Shown here one piece after another: positions 26,530 to 39,464 of a stretch of DNA of 64,000 nucleotides. The position numbers and the translations under genes were made by a program. Within the stretch, counting starts at the first letter, position 1, and the number at the start of each line of letters is the position of its first letter. The stretch covers positions 14,046,846-14,110,845 of the forward strand of contig OZ023267.1 of assembly GCA_964006375.1 (NCBI GenBank), written 5' to 3'. The notes beneath the pieces were generated by a model. It made no database searches, had not been told where the DNA came from, and saw nothing but the letters and a program-made list of their open reading frames with translations. The stretch comes from Tillus elongatus (taxonomy: Eukaryota; Arthropoda; Insecta; Coleoptera; Cleridae).

Positions 26530-28578
26530 ACCATGGTATATTGTGATTGACTTCAGTTGGATATAGATCTGCTCAATGGTGAGGTCACAATTGCCTATAA
26601 CACCCTACCCTAAAGTAGCTATCTATCAGATTATCAAATTTATTAAGATTAGCAGCACTTTTTAAGAGGCTGACAGATCTTAATATAGTTTGATACTCAC
26701 GTTCTCTTCCTTTGGTTGCTTCGGACTGCCCAGAGTCCTATATTTGTGGGCTCTCCTGACTAGTACTAGGTTACAAAAAAATTTAGATATCTAGATAATA
26801 GTTAGTAAGAAATAATTGTTTGCGCTGACGTCAAAAGAAAGTAGATACTAGGGAGGAGTTTCCCTTCAATTAAACAGATATTTTAATATAACAAAATATA
26901 TAAATTTATTCATATAAATTAAATTTGGAATAGCAAACAAGATGAAATTAAAGTGGTTGGTAAATCTCAGATAAACATTAATTGCACACAAATAACAGTC
27001 AGATAAATAGCAAGAATCTCAAGAGCAAGAAGTTATTAATTTACATACATGTACCAAAAAAATAGGATAAATATAGTTGCATATTACCAAAATGTTACTG
27101 TTAATTACTTAGGGTTTCTCTTAAAAATAAAGACAAATGATTAGGTAAATAACTTGACGTTTGTCAATCAATTGCTAGGTCTTCTAGTGAATTAACTGGC
27201 CAGTTCTTTGAGTGAGGCTTCAAAAAAAGAAAGAAAAGAGATAATCTATTTAATATTTTCCTACGTGAAATTTCTACATTAATTGTGAAAATGAAAGATT
27301 TTAACGAGAATGTATAGGTTAGATATTTTACAGACAAAATTTGCTAATTACAATTTTTTAAAAAATAATAAAATCTATGTGTTTAAATTTAGAAAAATTG
27401 ACAAAATCTTAGAGATTAAACAGGAAATATATAGTTGTGCTGACATCACCTCCCTGACATTGTTTCAGCTCAAACTTGATTATGTGATTTTGAAAGTTTA
27501 TGTTATTAAAACTTCAGATGTTAGATTTTGGCATGAAAATTCCGATGATTCAGAGAAAAGATTTGTTTAAACTCACCAGTCTTCCGGTACTAAGTTACCT
27601 GATGACCCTGTGAAGATGCTTTCCATGTGGGATCAATCATGAGTGCCTGACACAGATTCCAGACTCCAATAAGAGCGGCAAAACTTAGGGAAAAACGACT
27701 GGGACTTCTCATCAGAGGTTATTGGGCCGGTGGATGTTATCACTCCAACACTACAAGACCTTTTGACACCTATGTCAATGTTCCGAATTCGCTTGATGGA
27801 AACTTTGCAAATCGCAATTAAAACGTAAATTTGCTTCAGAAAAATTCACTACCAATTGACTTATGGTTCGATAATAACCAGGAATTCTTTCTGATTACGG
27901 CAAGAAGTCAACAGCTAAGAACAAAGAGCCAGGAGTTAGCTCGCGTTTTTTTGCTGAACACGATGTTTAATTAAACTCAAAAATCATTTAAATTACTCCG
28001 AACAATCACTGACAATAATTACTAGTAGTACAGATAACAGAAAGAACATTACAACCCCGTTTTAAGATAATTTAATAGCCACCGAAAACTGACGAGTGCT
28101 CACTCTATGAGCGCTCAGCAGAGAGTCCCCGCTAATGTCTTGGGTTCGGCAATTGCTTAGTCACTGGACGTAAAAATTCTTTCTGCGATAGTTGGTGGCT
28201 GTGCGCGAGCTCTTTCTAGCCTCCATTCTTCGAATTGGATAAAACGAGACCTCCAATCGGTGGTGTAGTCACGCCGACTCACCTCCCGTGCCGGCAATTC
28301 CCTGCAACGTTTTCAAACCGTCGTTGTCACCCAATTGTCACCGGTTACGGAAAATTCCAAGATAAACAATATTATGTTCTCGAACATTCCTAACGTACAC
28401 ATTTGAAATGCACTACGGCGTTCAGGATAGTTAAACATTGGCGACTTTTCATAAAAATAATTTTGAAATCAAAAACTTGAATTGCCTTAGCGATATTGGA
28501 TTTTCGGCTATTAATTAAGTCTCTCACGGGTTTATTTTGAATAATTAAAGCAGTAACGAAACGTAATCGTTACAATGG
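26530..28578. repeat. Dispersed repeat of about 2 kb, copy 1
   Basis: It aligns in order with 35525-37608. Shared landmarks are GAGGTCAC with ATCACC/ATTGCC; TTCAATTAAACA near 26873 and 35848; ACTGGCCAGTT near 27197 and 36204; GGATAGTTAAA near 28425 and 37440; and an end in ATCGTTACA at both copies. No conserved protein is seen. It may be a degenerate long terminal repeat or a large non-autonomous element. The left boundary is not defined. Confidence 0.6.
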
Positions 28579-28689
28579 GTGAGATCCAATAAAGAAAAAG
28601 CAAAGTTGTTTGCTGGGCATCTTTCAGTCTTTTCACTCTAAGCGATTAAAGCACTGCGGATACTGAAGTGAAACATTTTTTAGAAAAAC

Positions 28690-29660
28690 CTTGGCAAATG
28701 TCACTGCCTACACGAAAATTCAAGATATCAGAAGTCAAACGAGAAATGGAACGTCTCGGCATAAAGAAGTGTCCTAGATAAGATCTAATTAAAGGAAAAA
28801 TACTGAAAGAACTTCCATACGGGAATTTACAATATTGTTTATTTCTATATTGTGACTGACAAACTGGCAAAACCAGCTGAAACTTGCTCAGATACTAAAA
28901 ACTGAGGACAACTTGCTTGCTTCATGGTTATTAGAACACCAGTTTGGGTTTAGGTCGTAAAACTCCACCATCCAGTAATGTCACCGAGTTGTCTACAAAA
29001 TCCAGAACGCAATGGGTGCAGGTCAATACTGTTCGGAAGTATGTCTGGGTATTAGCCAAGCGTTCGATAAAGTCTGGCATGAGGGCCTGCTCTATAAAAT
29101 TAAAAATTAATACCACACAATTATTTTCTACTACTTAAATTTCACCTAAGCAATCGCTGTTTCCAAATAAAGTATAACGAAGAACTCTCTGATCTTCATT
29201 CCATCGATTCCTGGAGTTCCTCAGGGCAACGTACTGGGCCCCATCATATATTTACTATACACAGCAGATATGCCAACAACAGCAGACATCATGACGGGCA
29301 CATTTTCAGATGACACCGTCATAGTTGCCATACAAACAGTTTGTGATATTTCACAAAATCATTTAAATCGAACGCAAGAGTGATTCAAAAGGCAAAAGAT
29401 TAATGACTCAAAATCTGTTCAAGTGAGTTTTACACTTAAACGTAGTAGTTGTCCACTAGTGAAAATAAAACGACAACCAATACCACAAGCAGAAGAAGCG
29501 AGATACATAGGGCTGCATCTTGACAAGATACTAAAATAAAAGACAAAGATGATAAAACAGAAAACAGAGATGAAGATTAGAATGAAGAACTTTTACTGGC
29601 TGATAGGCAGACAATTACCGCTGAGCATTCAAAAGAAATACGAATACGTTACCTACTTGG
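28690..29660 (+). mobile_element. Jockey-type LINE reverse transcriptase remnant
   Basis: The translation, interrupted by stops and frame changes, shows LGIKKCPR and KILKELP (the region before the palm), LGISQAFDKVWHEGLLYKIK, GVPQGNVLGPIIYLLYTADM, GTFSDDTVIVA (the catalytic motif, with S in place of A in ADD), and VSFTLKRSSCPLV with EARYIGLHLDKIL. It ends in MKNFYWLIGRQLPLSIQKK. The order matches Jockey-clade ORF2. Both ends are missing, and a different LINE begins near 29705. It has no function as a gene. Confidence 0.85.
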
Positions 29661-29704
29661 ATGAAGATTGCATTTCGAATAAGGTAAGGATATTGTTATC
29701 CTTA

Positions 29705-31670
29705 CAGATTTTTTCCCCTTGAGACAACTGAATTTTGTTAAGAACTCTAATGAGAGGCTTCTAGATCTTCTACTTACCAGCGTTGAGGGACTGGTCAGTG
29801 TTGCCTCTGATTTATTATTGGTAGGGGATGTTCACCATACAGCTCTTGAGGCCATACTTACTCTGACCAGCACCAATAAATCAACTATCCAAAATACTCG
29901 ATCTGCATTTCACTATTGTTATCGAAAAGCCAATATCCATGGTGTTTGCACTCACCTGTCCTCCGTTGACTGGTCCTTTCTGGAACACTTTGCTGACGTG
30001 GATGGATGCTGTGATGCATTTTATGCTGAACTGTTTCCTATTGTTGGCATCTATGTGCCCAGAGTTGAGTCTCTCTCCGGACGTAACTATTCGCCTTGGT
30101 TTCGAGCTAATCAATAACACCAAGCTCACATTCAGAGCCTGGAAGCGATAGAAAACTTTCAAGAACCCTGCTGATTATTTGGAATTTCAGCGGCTTCAAC
30201 GTGTTGTCAAAGTAACGTCGGAAACCAATGAAAAACCTTTCTCCAAACAGTTTGGGCAGAATATTTCATCTGATCCATCCAGTTTCTGGAAACTAATTGA
30301 TCTCAAGAGGAATCATTCAACACTCCAAACCTCGTTGTCATATGAAGGCGCAACTGATCCACTTTCTGTGGCCAACGCATTTGTAGATGTTTTTCAGACA
30401 TCCTTCGTAAGCCAGACAAATGCTGATACTGATACGGAATCTGCAGGAACCTTGTAGGTAATAATCCAATCATAAATATTCAAGAGGTCACAAATGAAAT
30501 GGCCCTGAGTGCAATTAAGAAAACCAGGCCGCAACATACTTTGGCCCCTGATGAGATTCGCGCTTTCTTGGTAAGGGACTGTGCTTACGTTTTTATGTAT
30601 CCTTTAACGTCCATCCTTAACATCTCGCTTAAAACATCAGTTTCCTACCGTATGGAAAATAGGTCATTTTATTCCAGCACTTAAAAAAGCTTATCAAACC
30701 CAGGTTGAAAATCATAGACAAATCATCATCATAAATAATATTAATAATTTTTGAAAGGTGTTTGCATTTGTTCTAAACGATTTTATTATCTTTAATGTCA
30801 AACATTAAATTTCAGAGACTCAGCATGTTTTTATGAGGGGTCGCTCTACATCTACCAATTTAGTCTGCTTTAGAGACTACAGAAGTGCAGCAACGGACAA
30901 AGGATTTCAAACTGACGTTATCTACTTGGATTTCTCTAAGGGTTTTGACAGACTGAACCACAATATTCTACTTCGGAAGCTTGATTGGTACGGGTTCTCT
31001 ACTAAGCTGTTGAGGTGGTTTAGCTCATACGTTATTGATAGAGTCTACTCAGAATTTTACCGTGGATTTCGGTCTGTCGAGATTTTGGCTGCGTCTGGCG
31101 TGCCGCAGGGATCTGTTTTGTGGCCTCTGTTTATTTTATTCATCAATGACATCATTAACATCCTTGACATTCCTCACCTGCTCTACACCGATGACTTGAA
31201 GATTTTTCACACCATTAACAACCGTGATGATAGCGTTTAAATACAGGAAACTTTGTGTAGAATATATTCCTGAACCTGCCAAAATGAGCTGCCGCTGAAT
31301 GTCGGTAAATGTAAAGTTATGATTTATACACTAATCAAATAATCAGTTTTAGGTACGAATTATGTGATTCAATACTTAAAAGACCTAAAATTATTGCCGA
31401 CTTAGGCGTTCTCTTTTTATAGCAAAGTATCATTTGTGAATCATATTGAGAATGCCGTCTCTAAAGCCTCAAAAACCTTGGGCTATATATCATCAGCAAC
31501 TTAAATAATTTTTCATGTGTTGACACCTTGAAAACTCTCTACTTAGCCTACGTTAGACCGAATTTGAAATATGCTGTAGTAGTTTGAACTCCCTATTATG
31601 GCGTTCATAGGGATGCACTAGACGATGTCCAGCGTCAGCTTCTCAAGACAGTGTCCACCTAAGAGAGAGC
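29705..31670 (+). mobile_element. CR1/Jockey-group LINE ORF2 remnant
   Basis: It starts inside the endonuclease C-terminus (QLNFVKNSNERLLDLLLTSV). A linker region follows (EFQRLQRVVKVT, SSFWKLIDLKRN), then KKTRPQHTLAPDEIRAFLV. The reverse transcriptase core is at 30833-31240 (VIYLDFSKGFDRLNHNILL, ASGVPQGSVLWPLFILFIND, LLYTDDLKIFHTI). The end contains ASKTLGYISS and YYGVHRDALDDVQRQLLK. The catalytic box reads TDD instead of ADD. Frames change at several points and stops are frequent after 31241, so it is a pseudogene. Family H sequence begins at 31680. Confidence 0.85.
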
Positions 31671-31679
31671 GCACTGTAC

Positions 31680-32022
31680 ATGTATCACACCGATAACTCC
31701 AAAAATAATGGGCCGATTTTGATCAACTTTGGCAGGTGCCTTCCTGTTATTAATGTGTTGGATAATTTCGTTAGCGAGAAAATCGAACCAGGTTTTCCGG
31801 GAAAATTTTGGGCTTTCTTTCGGAAATAATTTTCATCTCTGAAAATAAAAAAGGCATTGTAACCAAATTTTATAAGTAGCTTAACGTTATAAAAGGTAAA
31901 CTATAAGCGAGAATTTAGATTTCTAGGTTAAAAGAAAAATAGTTATAAACATATAATGAAAAACTGTTTGGTGCCACATCATTTCTATGAAAATTCACTA
32001 CCATAACGCACTTGCTGCGCAC
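31680..32022 (-). mobile_element. Family H 5' half, no TA expansion
   Basis: The left edge TGTATCACACCGATAACTCC is the complement of the body end that usually borders the TA tract. The right edge is CACTACCATAACGCACTTGC, terminus A reversed. The 3' hairpin part is absent, and only GTACATGTA stands where the TA tract would be. The span 32023-32620 holds nothing I recognise. Confidence 0.8.
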
Positions 32023-32620
32023 AGACTTCTTAATTATCTACATTTCCGTACCACACCCAATCAGATTCAATCATCTTTAGTTTAAGCATGAGAGCAGTTT
32101 ATAGATTACTTAGGATGAATAGAATAAATATCATTAAAATCCCATCGCTGAGACTGGAAAAGTTGCATGATTTGACGCTAGGCTAGAGAATTTTGAGTCA
32201 ATGAAAAAGCACGGTTGGTAACAAATGGTAGTTTGGAGAGATATGGATTGAACACATGTGTTAAATTGAAGTTTGTAGATCCCTTAGTTCACCCGTGAAA
32301 CTGAAGTAGTGTTGAGACTGCGGTCTTGTCAGTAGGCTATCAAAGTTGACTCTACCCTACAACGTTGCCATGTCTCCACGTCACTTGTACAATAATACAA
32401 CAATTTGAACGCACTTATTGTGTAACTAATCAGCTTTGCCAACATTTTTAATCCGGTTATCACAAATGATTCAATCATTTATAAGTTTAGAATGGTACAA
32501 AATAAATAATTTAAAATATTTAGATTTTATAATATCATGAGAAAGCTTGGGATTCTCAATATTTGGATGAAAACTAGGTAAACTATGTTGTTTGCAGTCA
32601 TAATTTAAATACTTTTTTAA

Positions 32621-32915
32621 TGTCGATCTATTTCCGCGACTATAGCCAAACACCGACACCAGGGAGCATATTTACCTTACTATCCCGGAAATGTTGCTGA
32701 ATTTTTGTCTTTCTGTAGAGAGGGTGGGGATATTTAAGGTGCCCAACATCACATGGTACACGGAACCGACAGTTCCGAAGGGCGGACAACATTGGTGAAC
32801 GTTACTGTCTACAGTATGTAAGGAAAAAGTGAAAGGGTTACCTATTGGAAATCGAAGCCACTACCTTTGGGTTCAGAGGCACACGTTCTTACCACTGGAC
32901 CACCGAGGCCAAGTT
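32621..32915 (-). repeat. tRNA-derived SINE, minus-strand copy
   Basis: Read on the minus strand, GGCCTCGGTGGTCCAGTGGT contains a good A box (TGGTCCAGTGG), followed by GCCTCTGAACCCAAAGG and GCTTCGATTTCC (B box region). The body and tail end with GGTGTTTGGCTATAGTCGCG. The head is duplicated in the flanking tandem repeat. Confidence 0.85.
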
Positions 32916-33298
32916 ATATTCTGCACAATGTAGATGGATTATACGTTATTATTAATGAAGAAAATTTGACAAATCGACTAGATCATTTTGACAAGTCCAA
33001 ACACAATTAGAATAAACTCTATTGAATTTCAGTCCAGCTATTAATTCTAAACCAATTCATCGTTGTTTCGATAAACCAATCTTCCTACCACTGGACCACC
33101 GAGGCCAAGTTACATACTTGTACTTGTATATTCTGCACAATGTAGATGGATTATGCGTTATTATTAATGAAGAAAATTTGACAAATCGACTAGATAATTT
33201 TGACAAGTCCAAACACAATTACAATAAACTCTATTGCATCTCAGTCTAGCTAATAATTCTAAACCAATTCATCGTTGTTTCGATAAACCAATTTTCCC
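32887..33298. repeat. Tandem duplication of about 200 bp that includes the SINE head
   Basis: TACCACTGGACCACCGAGGC followed by CAAGTTA occurs at about 32890 and 33086. Each is followed by CTGCACAATGTAGATGGATT and TTGACAAATCGACTAGAT, ending in CGTTGTTTCGATAAACCAAT at 33061 and 33273. The second unit has about 16 extra bases. The duplication copies the edge of the SINE, so it happened after the SINE inserted. Confidence 0.9.
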
Positions 33299-34529
33299 CT
33301 TTGATCCAAAATACTAACTACGGTTCTCTAACTCATTCCATCGATATCCAAATAAAAGTGACATTCTGTACACTAAATTTATAATCTGAAAATTATTATT
33401 ATTGTTAAAATATAATAGTATTACCATTACTATCTTTGTTAATTCTTTAACTATCTTCTATTGTTAAATCAGTTGTTTCTTACCTTCTCATTGAGCTAAA
33501 ATCTTATTGTATTCTAAAGACATTACAATTGGATTGACTACACATACTTTATTCAACACCTTTTTATGGTACTAAAACAATATGCAGAAGTTTATTTACA
33601 CACATTTTCGTAGAAAATCAAAAATTTTCTGAATTTTTGAACGTTAAGCCAGGTGACAAAAAGGGTTATTTCATGTAAATTCGCAGTACAGTTTTCTTGA
33701 AAATTTTTCTATTTCTACCAAAAATATTGTATTAATATCTTGTTAGATAAGATAGAAAATATATCAAATGATTTATTTACAAAAAAGTTATTGTAAAATG
33801 TATTTGTAGGGTAGTTAATAATTCAACAAATATAAAAAAGTCACTCATTCACTGATTCGTCAAGGGTGGTGTTTCCTATTTAAGTTGTGGGCGTGGTTAG
33901 TCGTAGCAGACGTTGTAAGATAGGGCGGAGCATTCTCTTGTTGCCTGTAGGGGAGGGGTCTTTCACACCAAAGTGGGTGGAGCTTTCTCCTACTGGTTGA
34001 AGCCAGGGATACGCACTGTAGGACGCCAGCACAGATTTATTCCGTCTCGGGCATATTACTGTATTTTATTATGTATGTTTTATTACGTATTATACTGATC
34101 TACCACATTTTATTTGTTTTTGTTTCTTGATAGCTCGAAGGACCTGATTATGTTTTGTTAAATTAAACGCTGATTTTAGTAACACTTAACGTTTAATAAC
34201 AAACTGTAAACTTATACAAAATTACTATATTATGGTATGCTTTAAAGTCCATGAGAACTCTACGAAATGAGTAATGATTATGTTCACAAGCGTGATGCTT
34301 GTTTGGAGTCTATATAAGAACTGCTTTTAATGAATATCGAATTTTCCTACGCTATCTACCTAAGATAGGTTGGCAGACTTGTCGTCATTGTAAACAAGAA
34401 ATGACCCTTGTTGGGTTATTCCTAACCATGTTTAAAATTGCATTGTACAGATGGTAAATATCATAACAAAGAAGTCTACTGAGAAATATGTAAATTTGAG
34501 AGGTATCCTCCAGACGAGACGCCTTAACA

Positions 34530-34530
<1 letters not shown>
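33299..34530. other. No gene recognised; GC-richer block at 33870-34060
   Basis: Mostly AT-rich. The block with GGGCGTGGTTAGTCG, AGGGCGGAGCATTC and GTGGGTGGAGCTTTCTCC lies upstream of the Penelope-like fragment on its 3' side. It has no open frame or RNA-gene signal that I can support. Confidence 0.4.

Positions 34531-34531
<1 letters not shown>

Positions 34532-34596
<65 letters not shown>
34532..34596. repeat. (TA)n at a Penelope-like element end
   Basis: About 65 bases of TA directly adjoin the Penelope-like 3' sequence GAGAAATACATTG. The (TA)n at 46786-46874 adjoins the homologous GAGAAATACTTTG. Confidence 0.95.
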
Positions 34597-34598
<2 letters not shown>

Positions 34599-34599
34599 T

Positions 34600-35215
34600 A
34601 CGTACGAGAAATACATTGTTATCAGGTTAAACCGAGTCAAGAATACGTTAAAACTCAACTGATTTGCAGTCATTTTAAAGAGGTTAAGGGAATATAAAAG
34701 AAAAAAAGTCTTAGGACTCAAACCGCTCCCCCAGCTTACTGAAAATCGCCGTGGACGTCTTAGACCGTTCAACCTGACTTGGCTGCCGCTTGATGGTGTT
34801 GTGTTATTTATGGTGTGGTATCTACCTGGGTCGTTATTAAAATCAGTAGTCGGCCTGGTAAGATTTATTGTGTCAACTACCGTGATAACTGTAACCCGAA
34901 TTCGAAGGCTATCATTTCTCTTTAAGTTGTAAACTAGAGCTATGGTTTTGGCATTGTCATGGTATATTTTGTGTCCTATATGATAATGATGCATGACCAG
35001 TGTTGACGAGGGGTCAGCTTGTCTAACTGTGGCGGTACGTTCATATATTATGTTTTGGATACGTCTATTTGTTTCTCCTATATAATTTGTGGAACAGTCA
35101 ATATAAGAATGTTCATAAACTTCGTGAAATTTGTTTGGAATCGTATCCTTGGCAGCTTTTATTAGACTTGACAGCTTTTGTTCTGCCGTGAAGATGGCTC
35201 TGATGTTCACAACAG
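34600..35215 (-). mobile_element. Penelope-like element, GIY-YIG domain and 3' end
   Basis: The minus-strand frame from 35210 begins with AEQKLSSLIKAAKDTIPNKF and then VYEHSYIDCSTNYIGETNRR. These are the core motifs of the GIY-YIG endonuclease fused to the reverse transcriptase in this class, with the cysteine-containing knuckle CIDC changed to YIDC. HTAVRQ-like and HHYHIGHKI motifs follow, then the C-terminal PGRYHT region. The reverse transcriptase is missing (5'-truncated). The non-coding 3' part (34600-34700) matches 46875-47010. It is probably inactive. Confidence 0.8.
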
Positions 35216-35524
35216 TTATTTTCCTTTTTTAAGCCATAATTTAAATGAATTATACAACATGCCCAATAGACTATTTTGTTAAGTTATTTTGCAGAAAGCT
35301 TTGTATTTAAAAAAATATATAATTTTAATAAAAAATTTTACACAGTTGCCTCATGAAGGATTTCCACAGAGCTATCACGTGTTGATCACGTAAACAAAAC
35401 AGTTGTGACCGTCCTAAAAATGAATTGAAATCCCCAGTCACTTAATGACAGGTAACTATTCAAGAGATATCAAAGTAAAGGACTATAAAAGACCGAGAGT
35501 ATTTATTTGGTTCTTGTTCTGTAG

Positions 35525-37608
35525 TGATATCTGGTGATTGACCTCAAGTGGATCCAAATCCTGACGATAGTGAGGTCACCATCACCTAGCAAACCGTAAC
35601 CTAAATGTACTTATCTTTCAGATTTATTATTTACAAGATAAGAAACACTTTGTGAAGTTAGAAGATGTTAAAGTAATTAAATAATTACTCGACTTTTAAG
35701 TTGCTCTGCCCGAAGTCCTAGATTTATGAGACCTTCAAGTCAGAACACTGAGACTGGGATGCTTTGTTAATTTTTCGAAATCTAGGTAGTCGATATAAAG
35801 AATCTTGACTCAGTCGTCACCAATTTTAAGAGGTTTTAGGGGGTAATTGTTGTTCAATTAAACAAATATTTAAAAAAATACTTAAATTTATTGATATAAG
35901 TTGTGGTGGAAGCAAATTTATTTAATACTCCTGGTCAATTTTAAATAAGCATTGCACTTCACAAGAAAAAGAAAACAAATATTAAATGTCACAATAAAGA
36001 AATTAACTATTGCATATTACAAGATTAAAAAGTGGATATTATGTTACAAAGAAAAGAAAGTAAATATCACATGTATACTAGAAAGAAATTAAATGCTGTA
36101 TATTACAATTACGAAAAACAAACATGAAATGGTAAAATTTTCGTCTTTCAATCAGATCTACTGATGCTCTCAAAATTTTAGACAGATTTAGGTAAAATTC
36201 CTAGATATTAAACTGGCCAGTTTGGTTTCATTCTTTCGAGAAGAACCCTAAGTGAAGCTAAGGCAATACAAAGTCAAAATTCTGTTTATTGATTATAAAT
36301 GAAAAACTTAAAACATTTGAAGGTTAGGTAGTTGATAAGGAAAACATTGATCAATTTCAAAATTTACTCAGTGAAACATCTGAATTTACATTACTGAAAA
36401 AATATTTAGAAAGAGTCACAAAATACAGTTGCTTTTGAGCTACAATCTCACTGATAAAAGCCTACTTTAATTTTGCTGGATCAAAGTTTAAGTTGAAAAT
36501 CGGCTGAAAACTTGGATGACGCATGAAAGTTTGAAAATCACACACAGATACAACTCAAAAGACTTACCAGAGCTGGATTATACGTGGGACCTAAACAGTC
36601 TCCATTCACTTGTTGGTTGGTTATGGATGTTACACAGGTAGACCTCACCTATCAGTGCCCACCATAGGCTCTTAATTTCTCCCAGAGAGGAGTCAAAAAG
36701 TGGCGAAAAGGCTTTTCTTGGGTGTCGACCAGCAGGTTGTTACATACCATTGTATTGCTAGCCGGGATGGGTAAACCTGCATTTTAAACCTACAGCTGTT
36801 GAAGTGGCATCACCAGCAGGTGATTTAACTGAAACTTCTACGGTCAAAATGTACCTGGAGTAATGCAGAATTTGAAAGCTTATTTGCTTTAGAAATCGGA
36901 AACTTCAGATAAGCACTTAATATTGCGTTACAGACATTATCTATAGCGTAAAACAAAGGCTCACTGTTTGACTTACGTTTTCTTCAAAACGGACTATTAA
37001 TTTCAAATTAAATCGAGATAAAAACACTTATAGAACCCAGCGATAACTATATTAAGCGATATTAGCGGTAAAAGATAAGATATTACACCATTTTTGGGTG
37101 ATAAAAAGCCCCGAAAGTTTCAACGATGTTAACAGTCTCCTTGCCCAAGACCAACTGCCTCACGACGCAGGCACCTACGTCACGATTTTCCTGATCTTCA
37201 CGCCCTCTGCCCCTCGACCGTTAAAACCTCATTCCTATTTAGGCCTATATGTCTGAGAGAGACAGATAGCGTTTGGACTTCCTTCCCTTGTTCAACCGTC
37301 GTCGCTGAGGTCACGATGAGATCATTATGGGACTTACTGGAAACTTCCAGAACGATGCGATGTTTTTCCTCAATAAAAACATTCCGTCTCCAATATTTGA
37401 ATTTTAACGTACATAAAAGGAACGCCGAACGGGCATTAGGATAGTTAAAGATATTAGCGAATTTTCAAGAAATAATTCTGAAACTAAAATTTGAATTGCT
37501 TTCCAAAGATAAAGTTACCTGCTATTATTTAAGCTTTCTGGGGAGTTTCTTTATGTCATTAAATTAGTAACGATGCTGGATAAAAAATCAATCGTTACAC
37601 AGTATCAT
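35525..37608. repeat. Dispersed repeat of about 2 kb, copy 2
   Basis: The partner of 26530-28578, in the same orientation. The copies are clearly diverged but colinear, from GTGATTGACCTCAAGTGGAT (copy 1: GTGATTGACTTCAGTTGGAT) to ATCAATCGTTACA (copy 1: GTAATCGTTACA). No protein domain is recognised. The stretch 35216-35524 between the Penelope-like fragment and this copy is unassigned. Confidence 0.6.
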
Positions 37609-38609
37609 ACGATATTTTCGTCAATTAGAAATTAATCATGCCCGAAATTCGTTTAACAAAGCGGGGATAACCGTTTAATTAGAAAAAACAATTTGCTACC
37701 TATAAGTATTGTAATATAGTACATATGTGGCAACCTAGCGTCGACTCCGGCTGTCGAATGGATATAGCGGGACCAGCGTTTGGAACTATCAGAACATATA
37801 GAGGTTCCTTTTACCTAATTTAGAATTAGAGTTGCTCATACGGGATTTGTACCCTTTCAATACAAAATGCTTTACATTTGAAGTGCCGGGTTTCGTTAGA
37901 TAGGTCTATCATCTTTTGAATGACATGTGGATTTCCATAGAAAGACCTCCCTCAATTTATTTTTTTATTTTCTGATATCTAGGATAATTGTATAGAAGAT
38001 GGTTTACAAAAAAATTTTCCATTAACTGTAAAATCGCTTTTCTACAAATTTGGGATGCTAAATGTTGACCTGGGTAATTTTGCAACAATTAAAAAAGTCG
38101 GGATCTAGCAGGTGCGTTATAGTAGCAAATTTTCATAGGTTTTGTAATACTTTTGGCTTAAATTTAATATTTTACAACCAGCATTCTCCGTTTTATCGCA
38201 GTTAACTTCGTCATATAATATGGTAACCGAATAAATATAGAGTGTAAAATAAGGTTATTATGAATTTGCTGTCTTCAATATCAAATATTATACTACTCTT
38301 CACAGGTGCCATATTGGAATAACCTAAACTGGAGTATATTGGTATTATATCGCATATTTAATTGCAAAATTATCCATCTTCGATGTTTAATAAAGAGTTC
38401 CTTGGCAAATTGTATTTAAATTTATTTCCTGCCAAATCTACAGGAAATTGATATACCACTATGGGTAGGTTTTCCCGATAAAGAGTTGTTGTGTGATATC
38501 TTCTGCGGAGTAGAAGTGCTGGAGATAGAATATCACATACAGTTTTTCCTATACGGTAATCTTGTGATATTTAATCACAAGATACAGTTTTGTATATCTA
38601 AGTTAAACT

Positions 38610-38910
38610 GAGAGGAAAAAAAATGAACATGAAAAGGGAAAATACAATTACTTTGGATTTTAGCAATTCCAAGAAAAAATCGCAGAATATAGCTATACAT
38701 AGGCTTATAAAAGAATAATTTGAATTTACTGTAGACAGGTGTAATGTATACAAACAGATCATGTACGGGGGAAAGTCTATATAAAAGTAACAACGAGTTT
38801 GTTGGTAGGAAAGGCGATAAGAAAGGGAGAAAGTGCTTAACTTTTGTGGATGAAGATGGCAGCAGTTACGAAGTGTATGTTACTGAATATTCTATGATTT
38901 TCCTATTGAA
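38610..38910 (+). pseudogene. Possible retroelement ORF1 (gag-like) fragment
   Basis: Two short pieces read NTITLDFSNSKKKSQNIAIH, then RLIKE and a stop, and after frame changes KCLTFVDEDGSSYEVYVTE. The order (a short strand, a helix with IAIHRLIKE, and later FVDEDGSSYEV) resembles the N-terminal part of gag-like ORF1 proteins in Jockey-type LINEs. That is recognition from memory, not an alignment. No zinc knuckles are seen. The fragment has stops and is not expressed as it stands. Confidence 0.35.
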
Positions 38911-39464
38911 CTAAAAAATAGATTTCGCGGGTTAGTTGGTCAATATTTTTTCAGTACATCGCACTCTAAATCGTTTTCTGTATTTCTCATATTTTACGTT
39001 TCAAACAGGTACAGTCTCCCGCTTAAAATTAGACATACCTACGTTTGTTAACCGTCCAAGCCTATCGAGCTTAATTTACAAGGTGCTTGCTTTCGGCTGC
39101 GTCCGTATTTTAGTGTAGTCTTGGAAAAAGCTAAATTCATACCCTCGCAAATTGTGAAATAGCCGCGAAACGTATTCGTACTGGTTTATTTAAAATAATA
39201 TTGTAAAACTGTTGTTTTTTATTAGATTTTATAAATTTATTTTACTAATTTTTGTGTGCACACACACACGATCTAAATGTCTTCTCTAATTTTGGGTTTG
39301 TGTAGCCCCAATGTTAATTAAGTGCCCCCATTTATTATACTTACTTATTTTGTGCTTATATATGTTATATAAAAATAAAAAAGGAGTGAATCAGCAAGTG
39401 GATTTATTTACTTTAGTGTTATATTCGATATTATCTTAAAACATTAAAGGCGTCAATGTAAAAT

